Below, in pieces: positions 34,260-40,924 of a stretch of DNA of 64,000 nucleotides. Position 1 is the first letter of the stretch. Each line of letters begins with the position of its first letter. The position numbers were made by a program, and so were the translations under genes. The notes below the pieces were generated by a model that saw nothing but the letters and a program-made list of their open reading frames with translations, did not search any database and was not told where the DNA came from. The stretch comes from Streptomyces abikoensis (GTDB lineage Bacteria > Actinomycetota > Actinomycetes > Streptomycetales > Streptomycetaceae), in NCBI RefSeq assembly GCF_014648775.1, contig NZ_BMRT01000006.1, forward strand, positions 310,001 through 374,000. Reading direction: 5' to 3'.

Positions 34260-34880
34260 TCAGCCGGTCACCACGCCGGCCCGTGCGCCCTCCCGGCGGG
34301 CGGGCCCGGGCCCGTACCAGCGCCGGGCCTCGGTGAGTTCGAGGCCGAACTGGTCCAGCGTCCTGGCCACGATGTGCGTCACGATGTCGGACACGCTCCG
34401 CGGCCGGTTGTAGAAGGCCGGCACCGGAGGGGCGATCACCGCGCCCATGCGCGTGAGCGCCAGCATGTTCTCCAAGTGGATCTCGGACAGCGGCAGCTCG
34501 CGCGGCACCAGCACCAGCCGCCGCCGCTCCTTGAGCGTGACGTCGGCGGCCCGGTGCACCAGCCCGTCGCCGAACCCCGCCCGCACCGCGGCCAGGGTCT
34601 TCATGCTGCACGGCGCGATGACCATCCCGTCCGTGGGATAGGAGCCGCTGGAGATGACCGCCGCCTGGTCGCCCGGCCCGTGGACGTGGTCGGCCAGCGC
34701 CGCCACCTCCGCCGCCTTCCAGTCGGTCTCCATCTCCAGCGTCGCCCGCCCCCACTTGGTGAACACCAGATGGGTCTCGACGTCCAGCGACCGCAGGGCC
34801 TCCAGCAGCCGGATCCCGATCACCGAACCGGTTGCCCCCGTGATCCCCACGACCAGTCGGCGTGCTCTCGGCTCAGCCAT
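34260..34880 (-). CDS. ubiX: UbiX-like flavin prenyltransferase
   Basis: ATG 34880 is used; GTG 34889 is an in-frame alternative. The 206-residue protein has the flavodoxin-like UbiX motifs: VVGITGATGSVIGIRLLEAL for FMN phosphate binding, VIAPCSMKTLAAVRAG, and ERRRLVLVPRELPLSEIHLENM near the active site. UbiX attaches dimethylallyl phosphate to FMN to make the prenylated flavin used by UbiD. The gene follows and overlaps ubiD by eight bases. The pairing makes the decarboxylase self-sufficient in its cofactor. Last gene of the operon; a terminator follows immediately. Confidence 0.92.
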   Translation of the reverse strand: MAEPRARRLVVGITGATGSVIGIRLLEALRSLDVETHLVFTKWGRATLEMETDWKAAEVAALADHVHGPGDQAAVISSGSYPTDGMVIAPCSMKTLAAVRAGFGDGLVHRAADVTLKERRRLVLVPRELPLSEIHLENMLALTRMGAVIAPPVPAFYNRPRSVSDIVTHIVARTLDQFGLELTEARRWYGPGPARREGARAGVVTG

Positions 34881-36315
34881 GCGCGGCACCGGGGAAGCTG
34901 CGGGCGTGCCGCTCCCGCAGGGCGAAGGGCACGGTGGCGTCGACGACCGTACGGCTCCCGGTCGCCTCCCGGCCGCGCGCGGCGGCCCACGCCTCCCCCT
35001 GCGAGGGGTCGAGCCCGACCCGGGGGAAGCCCGTGAAGTGCAGGGCGTCGGCGGACAGGTCCGCGCGCGTGGTGACGGCCCACAGCACGTCCTCGGCCGA
35101 GTCCGGCGCCACGTCCTCGTCGACCAGGACGACCACCTTGGCGAACCGGTGCCGGTCCAGGACGTCCTTCGCCATCGCCCGCACCCGCTCGTCGTCCGCC
35201 GGGCCCGACTTGCGCACCTGGAGCACCAGCAGGAACATCCCGCCGCCGGCGGGGGAGTAGTGGGCGTCGCGCAGCAGCTCGCCGCCCGCCCCCGACAGCC
35301 CCAGCGCCACCGCGCCCGCCAGCCCCAGGATCAGCGACTGCTCCCGGCCCGGCCCGATCACCGCCGGGAACACCGGCGCCTCACGGGACGTCACCGCCGT
35401 GACCGTGATCGCCGGAAGGGACTCCGCCGCGTTGCCGTCGTAGCCCAGCACCTCCGGCAGCGAGTGCCCAGGGGCCCGGCCCGGCAGCGCCTCCGGCGCG
35501 GTCGTCCCGTCGAAGTACCCCTCCAGGACGACCTCCGACTCGGCGAACACCGGCACCGGCTGGCTCACCGCCGGGGCCAGCGTCACCGGCCCGCCGGCCA
35601 GCGCGCCCGCCAGGGCCGTCTTGCTCGTGCCGGCGGGCAGGAAGTCGCTGCCCACCGCCGACGCCACCACCACGGCGGGCGGCGCGCCGAGGTTCACCGA
35701 CACCGGCAGGCGCTCGCCCCGCTCCACCGCCTCGTGGTACATGGCCAGCAGCCGGCGGCTGGGCAGCATCCAGATCACCAGCTGGTTCCGGTCCCGGACG
35801 AGCATCCGGTGGACGGCCGTGGCCTCGCGGCCGGTGCGCGGATCGTGGGCGTACAGCAGCCCGGTGGTCAGGTACGGGCCGGCGTCGCGCTCGGTGGCCC
35901 ACAGCGCGGGCAGCGCCCCGAGGTCGACGTCCTCGCCGCGCCGCACATGGGGGAAGGGCGAGCCCTCCAGGCGCTTGGGCTCCTCGCAGGCGGCGAGCAG
36001 CCGGGCGACGGTGTCCTCGTTGACGCGCCGGGGCAGGCCGGGCAGCCAGCGCCGCAGGCGCTCCGCGTCGCCGAACGCCCCGAGCACCACGGGCATTCCG
36101 GCGGCCGCGTCGGTGACGCGGGTGTACAGCGCGATGTCCTCGGCGCGCGAGGAGGACGTGGCGGGGATGCCCGCGTGCCGCGCGGCGTAGTGCGCGGCGA
36201 TCTCGTGCCGGGTGAGCGGCAGGTCGTAGGTGTGGTGGGCGTGCGGGTCCTCCTTCCGGGCCGCCGCGAGGGCGGCCCGGAAGGACAGGCCGGGAAGGCC
36301 GGGAAGCGCCGTCAT
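34873..36315 (-). CDS. UbiD-family prenyl-FMN-dependent decarboxylase
   Basis: ATG 36315 has GGAGAG five bases upstream, giving 480 residues. The UbiD blocks are seen in order: PVSVNLGAPPAVVVAS, the SEVVLEGYFDG segment, GHSLPEVLGYDG, ITVTAVTSREAPVFPAVI, and VVVLVDEDVAPDSAEDVLWAV with acidic residues for metal and prenyl-FMN. UbiD enzymes reversibly decarboxylate alpha,beta-unsaturated or aromatic acids. The family includes the Fdc1-like ones that turn cinnamate into styrene. It directly precedes ubiX and follows the StyA-like monooxygenase gene by 19 bp. Its likely substrate is the unsaturated acid made by the carrier-bound desaturation steps upstream; this is inference. Confidence 0.9.
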   Translation of the reverse strand: MTALPGLPGLSFRAALAAARKEDPHAHHTYDLPLTRHEIAAHYAARHAGIPATSSSRAEDIALYTRVTDAAAGMPVVLGAFGDAERLRRWLPGLPRRVNEDTVARLLAACEEPKRLEGSPFPHVRRGEDVDLGALPALWATERDAGPYLTTGLLYAHDPRTGREATAVHRMLVRDRNQLVIWMLPSRRLLAMYHEAVERGERLPVSVNLGAPPAVVVASAVGSDFLPAGTSKTALAGALAGGPVTLAPAVSQPVPVFAESEVVLEGYFDGTTAPEALPGRAPGHSLPEVLGYDGNAAESLPAITVTAVTSREAPVFPAVIGPGREQSLILGLAGAVALGLSGAGGELLRDAHYSPAGGGMFLLVLQVRKSGPADDERVRAMAKDVLDRHRFAKVVVLVDEDVAPDSAEDVLWAVTTRADLSADALHFTGFPRVGLDPSQGEAWAAARGREATGSRTVVDATVPFALRERHARSFPGAAHG

Positions 36316-36334
36316 GATGTCTCTCCCCGCCCCG

Positions 36335-37573
36335 TCACCGGACGGCCGGTTCCGGGAGGATCTCCCGGCGGGCCGCCTCGGGCTCGTGCCACCAGGGGTC
36401 CAGACCCGGCGGGTTGTTGAAGCCCTCCGCGATCCGGCTCGCCAGCCCGGGCTGCCGCTGGGCGGCGTCGAGCAGGTCCACCACATGGGCGGGCGCCGGG
36501 GGCAGCAGACCGTTGGTCCAGCGCGTGACGTGCCGCGCGTACTCCCAGAACCGCTCGAACGTGGCCGTCATCCACTCGGCGTCGAAGGGCTCGTCCCCGT
36601 GCGCGAGGATCTCCCGCAGGTAGACGTCGGCGCACTTGGCGGCGCTGTTGGAGCCCTGGCCGGTCAGCGGGTCGTTGACGACGAGGACGTCGGCGACGCC
36701 CAGGACCCGCCGGCCCGAGGGCAGGGTGGCGACCGGCTTGCGCACGGTCGGCGTCAGCCGCCCGGCGAGCACGCCGCCCGGGTCGGTGAGCACCGCGGCG
36801 GCGGCCCGCTCGGCCTCCCAGGGCAGGAACTCGGCGAGCAGCTTCTTGGTGACGTCCAGGTGCTCCTCGGGGGAGCGGACGTCCGCGAAGGCGTCCAGGG
36901 GGCCGCCGGGCACGCCGTTGAGGAACAGGCAGTCGCAGGGGCCGCTCTTCGTCAGCGCCGGGACGATGAAGTACTCGCCGACGCCCGGTATGAGGCTGGC
37001 CGAGCAGGCGACGAAGGAGTCGCGGGGGCGCAGGCCGTGGACGTAGGAGACGGCCGCGACGCGCTGCGGGGCGGTGAACGGCGAGCGTTCCGCGTCGCGT
37101 TCGAAGATCCCGGCGATCTCGCCCTTGCCGGCGGCGACGAGGACGAGGTCGTGGCTCGCGGCCAGCTCCTCCAGCTCGGCCACGCCCGCCTCGGCGATCC
37201 GCAGCTCGCCTCCGGCGGCCGTGAACTCCTCCAGCCAGGCGGCGACCTTGACGCGCTGGTCGACCGACTGGCCCGGAGCCGCGAGCCGGGCCTCGAAGTC
37301 GATGGCCTTGACGGCGCCGGGGGCCACGGTGAAGGACAGGCCCTCGATGGCGGGCGCCTCGCCCCGCCAGTGGTCCAGGCCCAGGCGGCGCTCGGTCTCC
37401 AGGGCGTCGGCGAACATGATCTGCGTGGACATCACCCGGCCGTCGAGGACCTGCCGCGCGGTCCTGTTGGAGACGAGGGTGACGTGATGGCCGGAGCGGC
37501 GCAGGCCGAGGGCGAGCTGCAGGCCCGCCTGGCCCGCCCCCACGACGGCGATCGACCGCGTGCTGTGCTTCAT
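36335..37573 (-). CDS. StyA-type two-component FAD monooxygenase (oxygenase component)
   Basis: The 412-residue protein opens with an FAD Rossmann motif (VVGAGQAGLQLALGL, residues about 10-24). It continues with the styrene/indole monooxygenase pattern (LVSNRTARQVLDGRVMSTQIMF, FDGRPF-like regions replaced by PALTKSGPCDCLFL, and NDPLTGQGSNSAAKCADVY). StyA enzymes lack an NADH site and use FADH2 from a separate reductase to epoxidise alkenes or hydroxylate indoles. A flavin reductase is encoded by the first gene of the same operon (42412-42978). The start ATG overlaps the upstream SMR stop (ATGA). An epoxidation of the UbiD-produced alkene is plausible. Confidence 0.88.
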   Translation of the reverse strand: MKHSTRSIAVVGAGQAGLQLALGLRRSGHHVTLVSNRTARQVLDGRVMSTQIMFADALETERRLGLDHWRGEAPAIEGLSFTVAPGAVKAIDFEARLAAPGQSVDQRVKVAAWLEEFTAAGGELRIAEAGVAELEELAASHDLVLVAAGKGEIAGIFERDAERSPFTAPQRVAAVSYVHGLRPRDSFVACSASLIPGVGEYFIVPALTKSGPCDCLFLNGVPGGPLDAFADVRSPEEHLDVTKKLLAEFLPWEAERAAAAVLTDPGGVLAGRLTPTVRKPVATLPSGRRVLGVADVLVVNDPLTGQGSNSAAKCADVYLREILAHGDEPFDAEWMTATFERFWEYARHVTRWTNGLLPPAPAHVVDLLDAAQRQPGLASRIAEGFNNPPGLDPWWHEPEAARREILPEPAVR

Positions 37574-37995
37574 TGCTTGGCTGTCCTTTCCGGTTCCACG
37601 GATTCCGGCCGGCCGGCCGTGTCGTCCGCCGCCTGGTCCGCCTCGGGGGTGCTCTCCGTCGTCATGTGGAGGCCCAGTACGCCGCCGATGATCGCCACGA
37701 GGCACACGACCTTGCCGACGGTGATGCTCTCGCCGAACAGCAGGGCCCCGAAGACCACCGCGCCCACCGAGCCGATGCCGGTCCAGACGGTGTAGCCGAT
37801 GCCGACGTCGAGCGTCCTGAGCGCGAGGCTCAGCAGGTACACCCCGCCGCCGCCCGCCACCGCGGTGATCAGCGACGGCACGAGGCGGGTGAAGCCCTCG
37901 TTGGCGGCGGAGCTCAGGGCGAAGACGATCTCGAAGGCGGCCGCGATCAGCAGGAGCGTCCACGCCTTCGCGCTCTCGGTGCGTCGTTCGCCCAT
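37570..37995 (-). CDS. SMR-family small multidrug exporter subunit 2
   Basis: The 141-residue protein has the four transmembrane segments of EmrE/SugE-type SMR proteins (AAAFEIVFALSSAANEGF with the essential Glu, GGGVYLLSLALRTLDVGIGYTVWTGIG, and two more). An unusual 30-residue hydrophilic tail rich in Glu/Asp/Thr is added at the C terminus. It overlaps the preceding SMR gene by one base (TGATG) and the next gene by ATGA. Two adjacent, related SMR genes usually encode a heterodimer of opposite membrane topology. The pair probably exports a cationic or hydrophobic pathway product or intermediate. Confidence 0.88.
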   Translation of the reverse strand: MGERRTESAKAWTLLLIAAAFEIVFALSSAANEGFTRLVPSLITAVAGGGGVYLLSLALRTLDVGIGYTVWTGIGSVGAVVFGALLFGESITVGKVVCLVAIIGGVLGLHMTTESTPEADQAADDTAGRPESVEPERTAKQ

Positions 37996-38315
37996 CAGGC
38001 CGCCCCCATCGACTTGAGGCCGACCACGCCGCCGATGATGGCGGCGAAGCACAGCAGCTTGGCGGGCGTGATCTTCTCCTTGAAGATCACGGCACCGAGG
38101 ACGACCGTGCCCAGGGCGCCCACGCTCGTCCAGATCGTGTAGCCGACGCTCACGTCCAGCGTGCGCAGGGCGAGGCTGATGAAGTAGATGCCGCCGACGA
38201 TGCCGACCAGGGTGATCAGCGAGATCCACAGGCGGGTGAAGCCCTTGGAGGCGTTCGCGCCGAGAGCGAAGACGATCTCGAAGGCGATGGCGATGAGAAG
38301 GTAGATCCAGGCCAT
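37995..38315 (-). CDS. SMR-family small multidrug exporter subunit 1
   Basis: The 106-residue protein is a standard-length four-helix SMR: MAWIYLLIAIAFEIVFALGANASKGF with the conserved membrane Glu14-equivalent, GGIYFISLALRTLDVSVGYTIWTSVGA, and two further helices. It is similar to, but clearly different from, the protein encoded by the next gene, as expected for a heterodimeric pair. Its product lies in the middle of the biosynthetic operon, which ties export to synthesis. The 56-bp gap upstream contains tandem TTTCCGGGTGG repeats. Confidence 0.88.
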   Translation of the reverse strand: MAWIYLLIAIAFEIVFALGANASKGFTRLWISLITLVGIVGGIYFISLALRTLDVSVGYTIWTSVGALGTVVLGAVIFKEKITPAKLLCFAAIIGGVVGLKSMGAA

Positions 38316-38326
38316 GGAGTGGTGAC

Positions 38327-38362
38327 TTCCGGGTGGTTTCCGGGTGTTTCCGGGTGGTTTTT
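38327..38362. repeat. tandem 10-11-bp repeats in the operon leader gap
   Basis: Three successive copies of TTTCCGGGTGG-like units (38327-38336, 38337-38346, 38347-38357) plus a decayed fourth occupy the gap between the transglutaminase-like and first SMR genes. The repeats are inside the operon and could influence mRNA structure; a role is not shown. Confidence 0.6.
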
Positions 38363-38371
38363 CGGGGCGGT

Positions 38372-39064
38372 CTACGGTGCGGGGACGGGCGCCTCGTCGG
38401 CGAGCGAACCGCTGCCGGAGATCGCGGCCCCGGCGGCCCCGTCGGCGAACATGCAGGGGTGCTTGGCGCGCATGCGCGCCATCAGCCGCTCGTACGGCAC
38501 GTCGGCGTGGTCGCCGTAGTCCGTGAGGAACTCCATCTGCCCCCCGCCCTGGGCGTCGTAGGGGTGGTACACGCTGTCGGCGGTGCCGTCGAACTCCAGC
38601 GGCGTCATCCCGTACAGGCGGCACAGCAGGCCGTTGAAGACCGGGGTGACGCGCAGCCAGCGGCCGTCGAGGCGGACGGAGACCAGGCCGTGGTGGAAGA
38701 CCTCGCCGCCCACCATGCGCCGCAGCCGCTCCGAGGCCAGGTGGTTGCGCACGTCCGCGTAGACCAGCCGGCTGGGGACGCCGACCGAGCGGACCGCCGC
38801 CGCGTAGAGCACGGACTTGTGGAGGCAGAAGCCCTTTCCGGCGCGGGCCACCGAGCTCGCCCGCAGCGCGGCGCGCTCCAGGCTGGTGCCGTAGACCTCG
38901 TAGTCGACGCCGTCGCGCACGGCGTAGTAGAGCCGGACGGCCTTCCCGGCGGCGGTGGTCTCCTCGAGGGCCCCGGACCGCGCGACGAAGTCGCGGACCT
39001 CCGGGGAGTCGTGGTCGAGGAATTCGGTGGGACGCAGAAGTTCCGCGAAGTCTGGTGTGCTCAT
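38372..39064 (-). CDS. transglutaminase-like (papain-fold) protein of the cluster
   Basis: ATG 39064 (GAGG upstream) opens 230 residues. The transglutaminase-like core has the nucleophile Cys80 in GKGFCLHKS and His124-His125 in VFHHGLVSVRLDGRWL. The third catalytic position, normally Asp in a WxxxDP motif, reads LRVTP (Thr140). Papain-fold enzymes of this type form or break amide or thioester bonds; some release carrier-bound acyl groups in natural-product pathways. The gene lies between the acyl-CoA-dehydrogenase-like gene (five-base gap) and the SMR pair. Acyl transfer or thioesterase-like release from the carrier is a reasonable guess; the altered triad leaves activity open. Confidence 0.78.
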   Translation of the reverse strand: MSTPDFAELLRPTEFLDHDSPEVRDFVARSGALEETTAAGKAVRLYYAVRDGVDYEVYGTSLERAALRASSVARAGKGFCLHKSVLYAAAVRSVGVPSRLVYADVRNHLASERLRRMVGGEVFHHGLVSVRLDGRWLRVTPVFNGLLCRLYGMTPLEFDGTADSVYHPYDAQGGGQMEFLTDYGDHADVPYERLMARMRAKHPCMFADGAAGAAISGSGSLADEAPVPAP

Positions 39065-39069
39065 CGTCC

Positions 39070-40206
39070 TCAAAGACCCATCGTGGTGGCGATGCGGGAG
39101 TACTGGATGTCGGTGGTGCCCGAGTAGATCGTTCCGGCGACGGCGTTGCGCAGGTCCTGCTCCAGGCCGTACTCGGCCATGTAGCCGTAGCCGCCGAAGG
39201 TCTGCACGGCCGCGACGGCGGAGGCCAGATTGCCCTCGCTGGCCAGGAGCTTGGCGGTGGCGACCTCCACCGTGGCGTCCTCGCCCGCCTCGACCTTCCG
39301 CGCCGCCTCGTACAGGGCGGTCCGGGCGGTGTCGGTGGCGACGCGCATCCGCGCGATCCGGTGGGCCACGGCCTGGTGGGAGCCGATCGGCCTGCCGAAC
39401 TGCTCACGGGTGCGGGCGTATTCGACCACGCGCTCCAGGCGGGCCCGCATCTCGCCGACGTTCACGACGAAGGAGCACAGGACCTCCCACTTCATCACGT
39501 GGTCGAAGACGACGAAGCCCGTGCCGACGCGGCCGATGACGTTCTCCAGGGGCACCCGGCAGTCGTCGAAGAACAGCTCGGAGAGCGGGGAGGTGCGCAG
39601 GCCCATCTTCGCCATCGGACCGCCCACCGTCAGGCCGGGCCGGTCGCGTTCGACGACGACGGCCGTGATCCCGAAGGGGCTGCCGCGCTCGCCCGTCGAG
39701 ACGTACACGACGAACACATCGGCTATGGGGCCGTTGGTGACGAACGCCTTGTTGCCGTTGAGGACGAGGTGGCCGTCCTCGACCCGGCCCGTGGTGCGCA
39801 GGGAGAGCATGTCCGAGCCGGCCTCCGGCTCGGAGATCGCGTGGGCGCCGATCACCTCGCCCGCGCACACCGCCGGCAGGAACCGCTCCTTGAGCGCGGG
39901 CGAGCCGAAGCGCTGGATCGGCACACCGGTGCTCACCATGTGCGTGGTCGCCGAGAAGCTCAGGCCCGCGTCGCGGCATGCCTGACCGAGGCCCTCCAGG
40001 ACGTACAGGGTGGTGGTGAGGGACTGGCCCAGGCCGCCCCAGCGCTCCTCGAAGGGCAGCCGGAACAGGTCCGACTCGCGCAGCAGCTTCCAGTTGTCGT
40101 GCGAGAACTCGCCCGTGCGGTCGCGCTCCAGGTGCCCCTCGCCGAGCCGTTCGCCCAAGGCCGCGATCGCGGCCCGCAGTTCTCGCTGATCTTCCGACCA
40201 GTGCAT
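39070..40206 (-). CDS. acyl-CoA-dehydrogenase-like flavoenzyme lacking the usual catalytic Glu
   Basis: The 378-residue protein has the acyl-CoA dehydrogenase fold: HAISEPEAGSD for FAD/substrate, FVTNGPIADVFVV, QTFGGYGYMAEYGLEQDLRNA, and the C-terminal block IYSGTTDIQ. In most members the last block is IYEGTSxIQ and its Glu is the catalytic base. Here the residue is Ser362, so the base is absent or elsewhere, as in isovaleryl- and long-chain-type enzymes. Related enzymes in biosynthetic clusters desaturate aminoacyl-carrier proteins. It follows the EctC-like gene by 78 bp. It probably acts on the carrier-bound amino acid, giving an alpha,beta-unsaturated or imine intermediate. Confidence 0.85.
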   Translation of the reverse strand: MHWSEDQRELRAAIAALGERLGEGHLERDRTGEFSHDNWKLLRESDLFRLPFEERWGGLGQSLTTTLYVLEGLGQACRDAGLSFSATTHMVSTGVPIQRFGSPALKERFLPAVCAGEVIGAHAISEPEAGSDMLSLRTTGRVEDGHLVLNGNKAFVTNGPIADVFVVYVSTGERGSPFGITAVVVERDRPGLTVGGPMAKMGLRTSPLSELFFDDCRVPLENVIGRVGTGFVVFDHVMKWEVLCSFVVNVGEMRARLERVVEYARTREQFGRPIGSHQAVAHRIARMRVATDTARTALYEAARKVEAGEDATVEVATAKLLASEGNLASAVAAVQTFGGYGYMAEYGLEQDLRNAVAGTIYSGTTDIQYSRIATTMGL

Positions 40207-40284
40207 CAGGTATCGACCTTCTCGGTGTGGTCCGGACGGGGAGGCCGGAGGGGAGAAGTGCCCGGCCTCCCGTCCACGGGCGCT

Positions 40285-40662
40285 CTAGTAGTGGGAGAAG
40301 CCGCTCTCGTCGAGGCTGTGCACCTCGTCGCCCCGCAGCGGCGGGTTGAAGACGCTGATCAGGTGGAGATCGGTGTCGGGATCGGCGATGAGGAAGTGGG
40401 CGTCGTGCTCGTCGAGGGCGTAGAGCACGCCGGGCTCGATGGTGAGGCTCTTCGAGCCGTCGGCGCTGACGACCTCGCCCCGGCCGCTGATGCAGTAGCA
40501 GGCCTCCAGGTGGCGGCGGTACTGCAGCCGGGACTTGGTGCCGGCCCGGACGAGCGTGTCGGCCACGGTGAATCCCATGCCGTCGGACTCGGTCAGCAGC
40601 CTGCTGCTGCGCCCGTTCCCCCACTCGACGGTCTGGACCTTGTCCTTCTCACGCGTGAACAT
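40285..40662 (-). CDS. ectoine synthase (EctC)-like cupin, orphan
   Basis: The 125-residue cupin aligns along its full length with ectoine synthase, including HLEACYCISGRGEV, PGVLYALDEHDAHF and SVFNPPLRGDEVH. The proposed iron ligands and active-site residues Tyr48, Glu53 and His89 match Tyr52, Glu57 and His93 of characterised EctC. EctC cyclises N-acetyl-diaminobutyrate by losing water to form a tetrahydropyrimidine. No ectA or ectB gene is present and the gene lies between the carrier protein and a dehydrogenase. So it probably performs a similar cyclodehydration on a pathway intermediate. It overlaps the carrier-protein gene by 14 bases. Confidence 0.82.
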   Translation of the reverse strand: MFTREKDKVQTVEWGNGRSSRLLTESDGMGFTVADTLVRAGTKSRLQYRRHLEACYCISGRGEVVSADGSKSLTIEPGVLYALDEHDAHFLIADPDTDLHLISVFNPPLRGDEVHSLDESGFSHY

Positions 40663-40918
40663 GGTGGCTCCTCGTCTCTTCGAAAGCGGTGACGAACGCG
40701 TCGATGGCGTTCACGGAACGGAAGTCGCCGGGGGTGATCTCGACCTGGTCGAGCGGGACGCCGTAACGGGTGGTGACCCAGTTGACGACCCGGACCACCT
40801 GAAGGCTGTCGATCACGCCCGTCGCCAGCAGGTCGTAGTCGGGATCGAGCTGATCGGCGCTCAGGTCCGGCAGGAACTCCGAGATCAGGAAGCGCTTGAT
40901 TTCCGCGGGGCGGTTCAT
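40649..40918 (-). CDS. acyl/peptidyl carrier protein
   Basis: The 89-residue protein has the four-helix carrier pattern with the phosphopantetheine Ser38 in GVIDSLQVVR. It is acidic overall. It lies six bases after the adenylation-enzyme stop and overlaps the EctC-like start. It should hold the amino acid activated by that enzyme as a thioester for processing by the downstream flavoenzyme. There is no condensation or ketosynthase gene in the window, so it acts as a single-residue carrier rather than part of an assembly line. Confidence 0.88.
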   Translation of the reverse strand: MNRPAEIKRFLISEFLPDLSADQLDPDYDLLATGVIDSLQVVRVVNWVTTRYGVPLDQVEITPGDFRSVNAIDAFVTAFEETRSHHVHA

Positions 40919-40924
40919 GCCCTG

